A stretch of DNA of 64,000 nt from the NCBI RefSeq assembly GCF_006517275.1, contig NZ_CP041191.1:1358501-1422500 (forward strand), in the 5' to 3' direction. Position 1 is the stretch's first letter; every line of letters starts with the position of its first letter. This document shows, in pieces, positions 54,600 through 63,039 of this stretch. The translations under genes were made by a program, and so were the position numbers. Under the pieces are notes generated by a model, which saw only the letters and a program-made list of their open reading frames with translations, was not told the origin of the DNA and did not search any database. Source of the stretch: Labrenzia sp. PHM005. Lineage in GTDB: Bacteria > Pseudomonadota > Alphaproteobacteria > Rhizobiales > Stappiaceae.

Positions 54600-55166
54600 T
54601 TGGCGCAGACGCAGTATTTTTCCGAATTGATTGTAAAAGTCGCGACAAGCCGGGACAAAACGGCTTTTGTTGAGCTTTTCGATCATTTCGCGCCGCGTCT
54701 TAAGGGCTATCTGATGAAGCAGGGGGCGGACGACGCGGTTGCCGAAGAAGTTACCCAAGACGTCATGGTGACACTTTGGCGCAAGGCGGAGCTGTTCGAT
54801 CCGAAAAAATCGTCCGCAAGCACCTGGCTGTTTCGAATTGCCCGAAACCGGCGTATTGACCGGCTGCGCCGGCAAAAAACAGCCGAACTCAATCCGGATG
54901 AACCGGCCTTGCAGCCAACGCCACTGCCCGATGTTGCCGATGAGATGGATGCCCGCCTGCGCGAAGAACGGGTCCGGGCTGCCTTGAAGGAACTTCCCGA
55001 CGAGCAGAAGGACGTGGTCCGTCTGGCCTTTTTCATCGGCCTGTCGCACAGCGAGATATCAGAACAGACTGGATTGCCGCTCGGAACCGTCAAGTCGCGC
55101 ATCCGACTGGCCTTCGGACGTCTGCGTCAGTTGATCGAGGCTGACGCATCTGTCGATGTGAATTGA
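54600..55166 (+). CDS. ECF sigma factor, ECF11 (RpoE/ChrR)-like
   Basis: An extracytoplasmic-function sigma factor. Sigma region 2 reads AFVELFDHFAPRLKGYL, then AEEVTQDVMVTLWRKA and TWLFRIARNRRIDRLRR. Region 4 has LPDEQKDVVRLAFF and then HSEISEQTGLPLGTVKSRIRLA. This is very close to the singlet-oxygen sigma factor RpoE of Rhodobacter. The start is uncertain: the frame is open from 54492 (224 aa), while TTG 54600, ten bases after GGAG, gives 188 residues like known members. The usual anti-sigma gene chrR does not follow; the next gene is on the other strand. Confidence 0.85.
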   Translation: MAQTQYFSELIVKVATSRDKTAFVELFDHFAPRLKGYLMKQGADDAVAEEVTQDVMVTLWRKAELFDPKKSSASTWLFRIARNRRIDRLRRQKTAELNPDEPALQPTPLPDVADEMDARLREERVRAALKELPDEQKDVVRLAFFIGLSHSEISEQTGLPLGTVKSRIRLAFGRLRQLIEADASVDVN

Positions 55167-55175
55167 CCTGAATCT

Positions 55176-55733
55176 TTAGCGCTCATTCCCAGGCACAATC
55201 CGGCCTTTCCGGCTGATCGGGCCGCCGCTGACATGTTTCGGGCGTTCTACGGTAGGAGCACCTGACGATACGGCTCTGTCGGCATAGCGGCCAAGCGCGC
55301 GGTGGCGGTCGTACATGACAATGGCGCCGGCCATGGCGATGTTGATGCAGAATTTCGTCGGGATTTTCACGACATGATCGCAGCGCTCCAGCATCTGCGG
55401 TGACAGTGATCCACGTTCTGGACCGAGGACATAGGCAGCCTGCAGTGGATGGCCGAAGCTCGGCAAGTCGATGGCATCGTCCGTGAGCTCGATGCCAACC
55501 AGCTGGCAACCGCGCGGCAAATCCATGGTGTCGACGCTGTCCCAGTCGAAAGTTGGCAAATGCCCAGGGCTTTTGGAGGTGTCAGACTTTGGTGCCCTGC
55601 GGATTTTTTGTTCGGCATCGACTGTGAAGAAAAAACTGGCGCCAAACGCATGGGCGGACCGCATGAGGGTTCCAAGATTCATCCGTTTCGAGAGGCCTTC
55701 GGCGCCAACCGCGAAGTATCCGCGCATTTTCAT
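55176..55733 (-). CDS. TrmH/SpoU-family RNA methyltransferase
   Basis: A 185-residue SPOUT methyltransferase of RNA ribose 2'-O type. Motif 1 is KRMNLGTLMRSAHAFG, motif 2 is YVLGPERGSLS, and motif 3 is VKIPTKFCINIAMAGAIVMYDR, with the trefoil-knot SAM site formed by the last two. The Ser/Asn of the common S-L-N motif 3 is Cys-Ile-Asn here. The RNA target is unknown. It lies tail-to-tail with the sigma factor gene, 9 bp apart. Confidence 0.88.
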   Translation of the reverse strand: MKMRGYFAVGAEGLSKRMNLGTLMRSAHAFGASFFFTVDAEQKIRRAPKSDTSKSPGHLPTFDWDSVDTMDLPRGCQLVGIELTDDAIDLPSFGHPLQAAYVLGPERGSLSPQMLERCDHVVKIPTKFCINIAMAGAIVMYDRHRALGRYADRAVSSGAPTVERPKHVSGGPISRKGRIVPGNER

Positions 55734-55921
55734 TCCGTTCTTAATTCATGTGTGTGTTGCGGCGTCTCATAGCCGAATGCAGCAGCGGAGTGAACCGTAA
55801 GATCCATTTGGGGGTGACGTTGCGTCGTCAAAAATTCAGACTTTTGCGCAGGTTTCGCCCGCCCCCAACCCCTGCTAAGCATACGTAACACTGCTTAAGT
55901 TCCAGCGATGAGAGAGCGCCC

Positions 55922-56896
55922 GTGAAAGCTTGTATCTGCCCGTCTTATGGTCCTCCGTCTAACCTTGTCATTGAAGACCTGCCCGATCCGGTTGCTGCGG
56001 CTGGTGAGGTTGTGGTTACGGTCAAAGCCTGCGCGCTCAACTTTTTCGATACGCTGATCATTCAGGGCAAATACCAGTTCAAGGCAGAACCACCGTTCTC
56101 GCCGAGCGCTGAATTTGCAGGGATTGTTGAATCGGTCGGAGACGGTGTCACGGATTTTGCCGTTGGCGACCGGGTGATGGGTTATATGGTTTATGGTGCG
56201 GCCCGGGAAAAGGTCGCGATTGACCAGGGATCACTGGTCAAAATGCCGGAAGGGATTTCCTTTGAGACTGCAGCGGGTCTGACCGTGACCTACGGCACGA
56301 CCCTTCATGCTTTCCGTGACCGGGCGGACTTAAAGGCCGGCGAAACCGTTGCCGTGCTTGGTGCGTCCGGTGGGGTTGGTCAGGCGGCCGTTGAGATCGC
56401 CTCGATCATGGGCGCTAAAGTAATCGCCTGTGCATCGTCGGAAGACAAGCTGGCCTTTGCCAAATCCCTCGGTGCCGACGAGCTGATCGATTACTCCCAA
56501 ACACCGCTTAAGGATGCGCTGAAGGAAAAAACCGGCGGGGCCGGCGTTGATGTTGTTTATGACCCGGTGGGCGGTGATCTCGCTGAGCAAGCAATCCGGG
56601 CGACTGCCTGGGAAGGCCGGTTTTTGGTAATTGGTTTTGCCTCAGGCGATATCCCGAAAATCCCGCTCAATCTGACCCTTTTGAAAGGCTGCGATATCCG
56701 GGGTGTTTTCTGGGGGGCGGCGATCAAAAAAGATCCCGCAGGCCACCAGAAAAACATGGAGCAGCTGCTGACCTGGGTGCAGGAAGGTAAGCTGAAGCCA
56801 CACATTCATGCGGTTTATCCGCTGGAGGATATCGGCACTGCTCTGGATGAGATTGCTGCGCGCAAGGTCTTTGGTAAGGTGATCCTGACGCCATAA
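55922..56896 (+). CDS. NADPH:quinone oxidoreductase family protein (zinc-independent MDR)
   Basis: A 324-residue medium-chain reductase. The GroES-like N-domain is followed by the NADP-binding loop LGASGGVGQAAVEIA (about residues 142-156). The zinc-binding cysteines of alcohol dehydrogenases are absent, which places it with quinone reductases or enoyl reductases (QOR/crotonyl-CoA-type). The GTG start at 55922 follows a GAGAG-type site. A single gene before the beta-flower protein gene. Confidence 0.9.
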   Translation: MKACICPSYGPPSNLVIEDLPDPVAAAGEVVVTVKACALNFFDTLIIQGKYQFKAEPPFSPSAEFAGIVESVGDGVTDFAVGDRVMGYMVYGAAREKVAIDQGSLVKMPEGISFETAAGLTVTYGTTLHAFRDRADLKAGETVAVLGASGGVGQAAVEIASIMGAKVIACASSEDKLAFAKSLGADELIDYSQTPLKDALKEKTGGAGVDVVYDPVGGDLAEQAIRATAWEGRFLVIGFASGDIPKIPLNLTLLKGCDIRGVFWGAAIKKDPAGHQKNMEQLLTWVQEGKLKPHIHAVYPLEDIGTALDEIAARKVFGKVILTP

Positions 56897-56960
56897 GCTT
56901 GGCAGCCTCGCATTAAGGCCTATGCTCTGGCAGTGTTGGAGGAGGCCTTGGCGAGGCGAC

Positions 56961-57311
56961 ATGGATCTATTCGATAAAAACGGCCAGCCGGTCGCATATA
57001 TCCGGGACGGCTATCTGCATTATTGGGACGGCACACCAGCAGCCTATGTGCAGAACGATGCTGTTTATTCGTTGAAACGGGACCTTGTCAGTTACCTGGT
57101 CAATGGTTGGATCATCGATCGCTCAGGTCATGCGGTTGTGTTTTCAGAAGATGCTGCAGGCGGGCCGATGAAACCAGGGCGGGGCATGACACCGTTAAAG
57201 CCGTTCGCGCCGCTGCAGCCAATCGCCCCGCTGATGACACTGCCCGCCTTAAGGCCGCTGCAAACCATGAACTGGTCACGGTTTTCCCTTAAAGAGTTGC
57301 TAGACCACTGA
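56961..57311 (+). CDS. 4-fold beta-flower-type small protein
   Basis: A 116-residue protein whose first 65 residues contain short repeated units of the form D-x-x-G-x-P-V-A-Y-I/V (LFDKNGQPVAYI, YWDGTPAAYVQ, IIDRSGHAVVF) each followed by a hydrophobic strand. This pattern fits the 4-fold beta-flower proteins. The C-terminal third is Pro/Leu-rich. ATG 56961 is preferred over the longer frame to 56922. The function is unknown. It lies 64 bp downstream of the quinone oxidoreductase gene. Confidence 0.6.
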   Translation: MDLFDKNGQPVAYIRDGYLHYWDGTPAAYVQNDAVYSLKRDLVSYLVNGWIIDRSGHAVVFSEDAAGGPMKPGRGMTPLKPFAPLQPIAPLMTLPALRPLQTMNWSRFSLKELLDH

Positions 57312-57456
57312 ATTTGCGTTTGAAATTTTGGGCAGACTGCGCTTGTTTCAATCTCTTGCCGTTTTTCTGGCGAACCTGCAAAGATGAGCCCGATCACCCT
57401 GCAGATGTCCAGGTGGTTTCATTTTCTGCCGCTGACACTTGAGAAAGCCACATAGA

Positions 57457-58407
57457 ATGCTCTCCCAGAATGAAACTCCCCTGACAGCGGCCACCTCTGA
57501 TCTTTCAACCGGCGCTGCCTGGATGAGTGGCAAACTTATGCCGGTATCCGAGGCGGCGCTGCCGGTCACCGATTGGGGGCTGATTCATTCCGACATCACC
57601 TATGATGTGGTGCCGGTGTTGGATGGCGCGTTCTTCCGATTACCGCTGTATTTGGCCCGGTTCCGCCGGTCGATGGCCGAACTGCGGCTTGATCCGGGCT
57701 TGAGCGATCAGGACATCGAAGCGGTGCTTCATGAACTGGTTGCCGCAACGGGTTTGAAAAAAGCCTATGTCGCTATGGTGACGTCCAGAGGTGTCAATAC
57801 GGTGCCGGGCTCCCGTGATCCGAGGGATTGCCGCAATCACTTTTTTGCCTGGTGTGTGCCTTATATCCACGTCATCCGGCCGGAAATTGCCGAAAAAGGC
57901 GCGCACCTGCACGTTGCCAATACGGTGTGCCGGATACCGCCGGAAAGCGTCAATCCGAAGGTCAAAAACTACCATTGGGGCGATTTCACCAAGGGTTTGT
58001 TCGAGGCCAAAGATGTCGGGGCGGAGAGCGTGATCCTGCTGGATGCCTCCGGCAATGTTACCGAAGGGCCTGGTTTCAATGTCTTTGCGGTTAAGGACAA
58101 CACACTGGTGACGGCCGATGCGGGCGTTCTGGAAGGCATCAGCCGTCAGACTGTTTTGGACATCGCCCGAGAAATGGGATTGGCCGTGGAGATCCGGCCC
58201 TTGCCGTTTAGTGAGTTTTTGGAAAGTGATGAAGTCTTCATCACCACCTCCGGCGGCGGCGTGGCCCCGGTCAGCCGCGTGGATGACCGGATCTTTTCAA
58301 ACGATGCGCCCGGCCCTGTAACCACCGCGCTCCACAAAGCCTATTTTGACTGGGCCGCGCAGCCGGAAAACCGCACGGAAATCCGGTATCCCGACCAATC
58401 GCTCTAA
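57457..58407 (+). CDS. Class IV aminotransferase, (R)-amine transaminase-like
   Basis: A 316-residue fold-type IV PLP enzyme. The PLP lysine is K170 in NPKVKNYHWGDFTKG, the PLP-nitrogen acid is E203 in VTEGPGFNVF, and the phosphate loop includes ITTSGGGVAPVSR. The sequences GLIHSDITYDVVPVLDGAFFR and then VKNYHWGDFTKGLFEAKDVGA are much closer to (R)-selective amine:pyruvate transaminases (Mycobacterium/Aspergillus type) than to IlvE or D-amino-acid transaminase. A TSRG in place of the IlvE-type loop also fits. The natural substrate is unknown. A single gene, tail-to-tail with the hydrolase gene. Confidence 0.85.
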   Translation: MLSQNETPLTAATSDLSTGAAWMSGKLMPVSEAALPVTDWGLIHSDITYDVVPVLDGAFFRLPLYLARFRRSMAELRLDPGLSDQDIEAVLHELVAATGLKKAYVAMVTSRGVNTVPGSRDPRDCRNHFFAWCVPYIHVIRPEIAEKGAHLHVANTVCRIPPESVNPKVKNYHWGDFTKGLFEAKDVGAESVILLDASGNVTEGPGFNVFAVKDNTLVTADAGVLEGISRQTVLDIAREMGLAVEIRPLPFSEFLESDEVFITTSGGGVAPVSRVDDRIFSNDAPGPVTTALHKAYFDWAAQPENRTEIRYPDQSL

Positions 58408-58414
58408 ACGTTGA

Positions 58415-59227
58415 TCAACGCTCTTGCTGGAACATGGCCGCAACGATGGCTTCGGGGGCATCTTCCTGAACAAGGTGGCCTGCGTCCGGGATGACCTTGA
58501 TTTTCCCGCCTGTCATCAGCCCGGCGAGTTTTTGTCCCCGGTCCAAAGGAATCCATTCGTCCTTTTCGCCCCAAAGCAGATTCACCGGGCAATCGAGGGC
58601 GGCATAGAGGCCTTCGACTTCGTCCGTGTATTTCTGGTCCATCTGCGCGATCTGCCGGTAAAATGCCGGTTGTCCCACATCGCCAAGCCAGGGCGCCATA
58701 TAAGTCTGCAGGGCGTCTTCAGTCAGTTGGTGATGGGCGGCGCTTTGCAGGTAGGCGCGCAAGAGCGCCACATGGGCATAGCCTGGCAGGCCGGCAAACG
58801 CCGCCTCGTACTGACGGACGTGGGCCACAAACGGGGATCCCCAGGGCGCGACGGCGACTGGATCGAAAATCGTCACCCGTTTGTATCTGAGATCATTGAG
58901 ATAATAGGCGCGCAACACCGTTGCGCCGCCAAAGTCGTGACACAGCACCTCCGGTCGCTCTAGTCCCCAATGCTTGAACAGGGCGGTAAGCAGACCGTTC
59001 TGGACAGCCAGCGACACGTCCTGCCCCTCTCGCTGCTCCGACTGGCCGTATCCGATCAGGTCGAAAAAGTAGACGGTCCAGCGCTCGGCCAGGAGTGGGG
59101 CGATCTTGCGCCAGACCTGGGAGGAAAACGGGGTGCCATGCACAAGCACCAGAGGTGGCCCGCTGCCAAGGCGGCCCCAGGCAACGGCATTTCCATTATG
59201 CGTATAACGGTCGGACAAAGTCAGCAT
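58415..59227 (-). CDS. Alpha/beta hydrolase with Asp nucleophile (dehalogenase/epoxide-hydrolase-like)
   Basis: A 270-residue hydrolase. The oxyanion loop is VHGTPFSS. The nucleophile elbow reads LCHDFGGAT, so the nucleophile is Asp, not Ser, as in haloalkane and fluoroacetate dehalogenases and epoxide hydrolases. The catalytic His is in DAGHLVQEDAP, and a further acid is in WGEKDEWIP. A cap domain rich in aromatic residues (about 140-205) lies between. The substrate is unknown. It is divergent from the CGNR-type regulator gene (90-bp gap), a likely regulatory pairing. Confidence 0.85.
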   Translation of the reverse strand: MLTLSDRYTHNGNAVAWGRLGSGPPLVLVHGTPFSSQVWRKIAPLLAERWTVYFFDLIGYGQSEQREGQDVSLAVQNGLLTALFKHWGLERPEVLCHDFGGATVLRAYYLNDLRYKRVTIFDPVAVAPWGSPFVAHVRQYEAAFAGLPGYAHVALLRAYLQSAAHHQLTEDALQTYMAPWLGDVGQPAFYRQIAQMDQKYTDEVEGLYAALDCPVNLLWGEKDEWIPLDRGQKLAGLMTGGKIKVIPDAGHLVQEDAPEAIVAAMFQQER

Positions 59228-59317
59228 GGCTTTTCTCGATGTAATGGAATATCTCAGAATAACGGTTACAGTATCGTCTGCTTTTTGTAACCTTAAAAAA
59301 TAAAATAGAGGTTACAC

Positions 59318-59896
59318 ATGTGGGCTGAGGAGAATTTTATTGCAGGGCATCCCGCCCTTGATTTTCTCAACACAGTCAGTGATGTGGGTAAATCACGCGC
59401 AGAAAACCGGCTGCAGTCACCGGCCGATCTTGCCGCGTGGATTGCGGCATGTGGTGCGGCAAACCGGTTTCCGGTGGATCGGTCACCCACCGGGAAAGAT
59501 GTCCAAGACGTGGTTCGATTTCGGGAGGCTACTTACGAGGCCTTGTGCGCCCGGCTGGGCAGCACCGAAAAATCCGTGTCGGCCTACAAGGCGCTGGAGG
59601 CGTATTTAAGAACCGCTTTGCTGCGGGCCTCTCTCGATCTGGCAGAAACTCCGGCCGTATGGACGGTGTCGCAGGATGCAAGGTTCTGCTTCACCGACAG
59701 TTTTGTCTTGTTGGTCCACGACTTGCTGCAGTCACCGGAGCTGCACCGCCTGCGTCAATGCGAGCGGTGCACTTGGTTCTTCTTGAACACGGGGCGTGGA
59801 CGGGGGCGGCGCTGGTGCAATATGGCAACCTGCGGCAACCGGGCCAAGGTCGAAGCTCATCGCCAGCGGAGCCGGCAATCGCTAAATGATCAGTAG
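59318..59896 (+). CDS. CGNR zinc-finger (ABATE-domain) regulator
   Basis: A 192-residue protein. The N-terminal ABATE-like region starts with HPALDFLNTV and the C-terminal zinc finger has C-x-x-C (CERC) followed by WFFLNTGRGRGRRWCNMATCGNRAK, the CGNR signature. Family members are stress-linked putative transcription factors. It is divergent from the Asp-nucleophile hydrolase gene, so it is a candidate regulator of it. Confidence 0.88.
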   Translation: MWAEENFIAGHPALDFLNTVSDVGKSRAENRLQSPADLAAWIAACGAANRFPVDRSPTGKDVQDVVRFREATYEALCARLGSTEKSVSAYKALEAYLRTALLRASLDLAETPAVWTVSQDARFCFTDSFVLLVHDLLQSPELHRLRQCERCTWFFLNTGRGRGRRWCNMATCGNRAKVEAHRQRSRQSLNDQ

Positions 59897-59910
59897 ACTG
59901 TTGGGCCTTC

Positions 59911-60720
59911 TTACGCCTCGAACACGGCAATCACCGGGGCATGGTCAGAAGGTTTTTCCCAGCCGCGGGCGTCGCGCAGAACTTCTGTGCTTTTGATATG
60001 CGGAGCCGCGGGTTGCGACACCCAGATATGGTCCAGACGGCGGCCCTTGTCGGCACCAGACCAGTCTTTCGCCCGGTAGCTCCACCATGTGTAGAGCTTT
60101 TCTTCCAGCGGCGTGAACTGGCGCATGGCGTCCAGCCAGCCGCCGGTTTCGCGGACATCTTCGAAGAGTTCGGTTTCCACCGGCGTGTGCGATACCACTT
60201 TCAAGAGCTTCTTGTGTGACCAGACGTCGTGCTCATAGGGTGCGACATTGAGATCGCCGACCAAGACGGCCGGTTTGGCGGTCTCAGCGCCCTGCAGCCA
60301 CTCCTTCATCTCGGCCATAAAATCCAGCTTATGGCCAAACTTGTCGTTCTTCTCCCGATCCGGCTCGTCACCGCCAGCTGGAACATAGAAATTGTGCACA
60401 CGCAGACTGGAGCCGTTGAAGGCCACGTCGACGGCCACGTGCCGGCTGTCGCCGACATTGCAGAAATCGCGTTTTTCGATGTTGCTCAAGGGTTGTTTCG
60501 AGAGGGTCGCAACGCCGTGGTACCCCTTCTGGCCATTAATCGCCATGTGCTCAAAGCCAGCGGCCCGGAAGGCCTTTTCCGGAAAATTGGCGTCCGGACA
60601 TTTGGTTTCCTGCAGGCAGATGACGTCCGGTGCAATTTCCTCGATCAGCTGTTCGACGATCGGCATGCGCAGGCGCACGGAGTTGATGTTCCAGGTGACG
60701 AGTTTCAGCCGGTCTGTCAT
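59911..60720 (-). CDS. xth: Exodeoxyribonuclease III
   Basis: A 269-residue DNA-repair nuclease (AP endonuclease and 3' exonuclease) of the ExoIII family. Conserved residues visible are N11 (TWNINSVR), E38 (LQETKCPD), the Tyr of NFYVPAGG, D-x-N in VGDLNVAPYEHD, and the DHIWVS and SDHAPV pairs near the C-terminus. ATG 60720 after AAGGAA gives the family start (M)TDRLKLVTWNINS; the frame is open to 60744. Confidence 0.93.
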   Translation of the reverse strand: MTDRLKLVTWNINSVRLRMPIVEQLIEEIAPDVICLQETKCPDANFPEKAFRAAGFEHMAINGQKGYHGVATLSKQPLSNIEKRDFCNVGDSRHVAVDVAFNGSSLRVHNFYVPAGGDEPDREKNDKFGHKLDFMAEMKEWLQGAETAKPAVLVGDLNVAPYEHDVWSHKKLLKVVSHTPVETELFEDVRETGGWLDAMRQFTPLEEKLYTWWSYRAKDWSGADKGRRLDHIWVSQPAAPHIKSTEVLRDARGWEKPSDHAPVIAVFEA

Positions 60721-60813
60721 GAGGTTCCTTGAAGGTTTAGGCAAGGTCGAGATGAAATTCTACAAGCGGGTTAGCCTGCAGACGCCGGATCGTCAATAAT
60801 TGCGGGGGTGCGG

Positions 60814-61008
60814 TCAACCCGATTTCATCACTGTCTGAAATCTCCTCCAAAGAGGACAGGTTTCGCCGGCACCAATCTCAGAAAAATCATCCACATGAGA
60901 ATGCCACAATTCCAGCCTTCTCGTCTTTGAACCGCCGTATTCCGCAGTTACCGGAGTGCCCAGCCGGTGGATTACGTGTTTTTGCGGAGAAATTCTGAAT
61001 TTGTCCAT
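60814..61008 (-). CDS. Possible small protein upstream of xth (weak)
   Basis: A 64-residue frame in the 356-bp gap between xth and the GH25 gene. It has a mixed, non-repetitive composition with GSKTRRLELWHSHVDD and CPLWRRF, but no recognisable domain, several rare AGA/AGG codons, and only a poorly spaced CGGAAG before ATG 61008. It could be a real small gene or chance. Otherwise I see nothing in this gap. Confidence 0.25.
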   Translation of the reverse strand: MDKFRISPQKHVIHRLGTPVTAEYGGSKTRRLELWHSHVDDFSEIGAGETCPLWRRFQTVMKSG

Positions 61009-61076
61009 CTTCCGTTAGGAACTTCTTCGCATTTTAACGGCTAGAGAAAGCTTTTCTTTACCTTGTCGAGGTGGCT

Positions 61077-61808
61077 GTGCTGGAACTGGTCAAAACGTTT
61101 TGTTCGCTGATTGGTTTTATGGTTTTAAGCGGCTGTTCCGCTTACGATTTCCCCGATCCGACACCTGAGGACTTTGCCGTCCACGGTATTGATATCTCCC
61201 GATGGCAAGGTGATATCGATTGGCACCAGGCCCGCAAATCTGGTGTGGCCTTTGCCTGGATCAAGGCGACAGAAGGCGGCGATCACGTCGATCCGCGTTT
61301 TGTCGACAACTGGATTGGCGCTCGAAAAGCCGGGGTCCCGCGCGGTGCTTATCACTTCTATTACTTCTGCCGGCCGGTGGAAGAGCAGATTTCCTGGGTT
61401 AAGGAAATCGTTCCTCAGGACCCGCAGGCTTTGCCACTGGTTCTGGATATGGAGTGGAATGCGCACTCCAAGACCTGTCAAAAGCGGCCTGGCCGGACCA
61501 AGATCCTTCGGGATATGAAGGTCTTCCTGGATGAAATGGAACGGTATTACGGCAAACGGCCGGTGATCTATTCTTCCGTTGATTTTCACCGGGACCGCCT
61601 CGTCGGCGCATTAAAAGGCGAACACTTTTGGCTGCGGTCGGTCGCAAGCTATCCCAACAACATCTATGACCAGCGTGATGACTGGGTGTTCTGGCAGTAT
61701 ACGGCCGAAGGCCGGATCCCAGGCATCAAAGGGGACGTTGACCGCAACGCCTTCTTCGGCACCAAGTCGCAGTTCCGCGATTGGCTGAACGGTGATTTGA
61801 AGCGGTAG
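61077..61808 (+). CDS. GH25 lysozyme-like lipoprotein
   Basis: A 243-residue muramidase-type protein. The GTG start at 61077 has GAGG five bases ahead; GTG 61071 is also in frame. A lipobox VLSGC gives a lipidated Cys at 20. The glycosyl hydrolase family 25 domain (about 35-235) has HGIDISRWQG (D39), the A-W-I-K-A-T-E-G segment, GAYHFYYF and the catalytic pair in LVLDMEW (D124, E126), then FWQYT near the end. It should cut murein from the envelope. Bacterial GH25 lipoproteins of this type are common in alphaproteobacteria; self-lysis or remodelling is the likely role. Confidence 0.88.
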   Translation: MLELVKTFCSLIGFMVLSGCSAYDFPDPTPEDFAVHGIDISRWQGDIDWHQARKSGVAFAWIKATEGGDHVDPRFVDNWIGARKAGVPRGAYHFYYFCRPVEEQISWVKEIVPQDPQALPLVLDMEWNAHSKTCQKRPGRTKILRDMKVFLDEMERYYGKRPVIYSSVDFHRDRLVGALKGEHFWLRSVASYPNNIYDQRDDWVFWQYTAEGRIPGIKGDVDRNAFFGTKSQFRDWLNGDLKR

Positions 61809-61869
61809 GCTTCGGATCATCAACGGTTTTTGCAGAACTGCCCGGGATCTCTCCCGGGCGTGAAGCTGA

Positions 61870-62388
61870 CTACTGCACTTTGATTTGGTGCGTAACGTCC
61901 TTGCCGTTGCTGACTGTAACTTGCTTGAAGCCGATCAGTTTACAGAAATCCAAAAAGTTCAGATCCTGAGGAGCGTCTGTCCGGGCGAACAGCTCCGTCC
62001 CTCGCGCCATTGACGTCAGGGAGGCCAAAAGGGCTCTCATTCGGAAGAGCGTGTCGTATTGCCCATCGCCTGTTGCGACGATGATCAGTTTTTCCAATTC
62101 ACCACCCTTGGCGAACAGGTGATAACCAGGGGCATAGGCTTGTTTGGCCTGTTGGGCGGCAAGTCCAATAACAAAAGCCGCCCGCGACCGTTTGCTTGCA
62201 TCCGGGGCAACTTCAATTTCAGAAACATACGGTTCGCGCGTCTGCGCTTCAGGATAATAGTATCCGGCATGACTATCGAAGGCGCTGACTGGATGTGTCT
62301 GAATAGTAAGCGCCAGAACAGCTACGACCGCAGCGGCCAGAAGTGATCTCGATTTCTGGCCGAGCAGTTTGGAAATGTGGAAAGTCAT
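61870..62388 (-). CDS. Secreted protein of unknown function
   Basis: A 172-residue exported protein. ATG 62388, with AGGGG ahead, gives a signal peptide (hydrophobic residues about 16-32, ending HPVSAF). The mature part has no domain I recognise: visible segments are YYYPEAQTREPYVSEIE, FVIGLAAQQAKQAYAPG and LNFLDFCKLIGFKQVTVSNG. The longer open frame to 62643 runs through the control region of the divergent SH3 gene and is unlikely. The function is unknown. Confidence 0.7.
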   Translation of the reverse strand: MTFHISKLLGQKSRSLLAAAVVAVLALTIQTHPVSAFDSHAGYYYPEAQTREPYVSEIEVAPDASKRSRAAFVIGLAAQQAKQAYAPGYHLFAKGGELEKLIIVATGDGQYDTLFRMRALLASLTSMARGTELFARTDAPQDLNFLDFCKLIGFKQVTVSNGKDVTHQIKVQ

Positions 62389-62560
62389 GTTTTGAGTGCC
62401 CCTTGAACCTGATCTTCTATCAAGTCTGTTCAGGGGGGTAGAATCAAGGCCGAAATTATCGAGGCTGCCGGAGGGGCCACACGGAACAGCGCTATATTTT
62501 TGCCATGTTGTAGACCCACATGTACGCGGGTCTGGGTGCATATTTTTGGAGTTTTGAAAG

Positions 62561-62953
62561 ATGTTGAACCGCTTGCCGCTTGCGCTTGCTGCTGCGATCG
62601 TAATGCTGTCGCCGGCATTGGCCCAGACCGGAGGGCCCGCCATTGCCTATACAACCGCAAACTTGAATATGCGCGCGGGGCCTGGAACCAACTATCCCGT
62701 GATCACCACCGTGCCGCAGGGCGGCGGGGTAACCGTTTTTGGCTGCACCGCGGATTTTAAGTGGTGCGATGCGGCGTTTTCGACGGTGAAAGGCTGGGTG
62801 TCCGGCAAATATCTGAGCTATGGCGCTCAGGGGCGTTATTATGGACAGCCCATTCCACGATCCGGTATTTACGTCGGAGTACCCCGCTATCGCGGAAATT
62901 ATCCGGTCTACGGACGCGGTCCAGTGAGGGTGCAGCCTTACCCGTATCGGTAA
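62561..62953 (+). CDS. Secreted bacterial SH3-domain protein
   Basis: A 130-residue exported protein with a signal peptide (residues about 1-21, ending ALAQT) and one SH3b domain (about 28-85): TTANLNMRAGPGTNYPVIT and then GWVSGKYL are the SH3_3 signatures. The C-terminal 45 residues are Tyr/Pro/Gly/Arg-rich (PRYRGNYPVYGRG). SH3b domains often bind murein or anchor proteins at the envelope. The partner is unknown. Confidence 0.88.
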   Translation: MLNRLPLALAAAIVMLSPALAQTGGPAIAYTTANLNMRAGPGTNYPVITTVPQGGGVTVFGCTADFKWCDAAFSTVKGWVSGKYLSYGAQGRYYGQPIPRSGIYVGVPRYRGNYPVYGRGPVRVQPYPYR

Positions 62954-63039
62954 GAAGTTTACTGCGGTTATAAACTTGCGGAATAGCCGCAAACACTCCA
63001 ACATTCCGATCAACTAAGTCGTTTGACCTGGGGGCGGTG

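Noticed and set aside
62389..62643. Longer form of the secreted protein at 61870
   Set aside because: The extra 85 residues cover the control region and 5' end of the divergent SH3 gene, and would bury the clear signal peptide starting at 62388.
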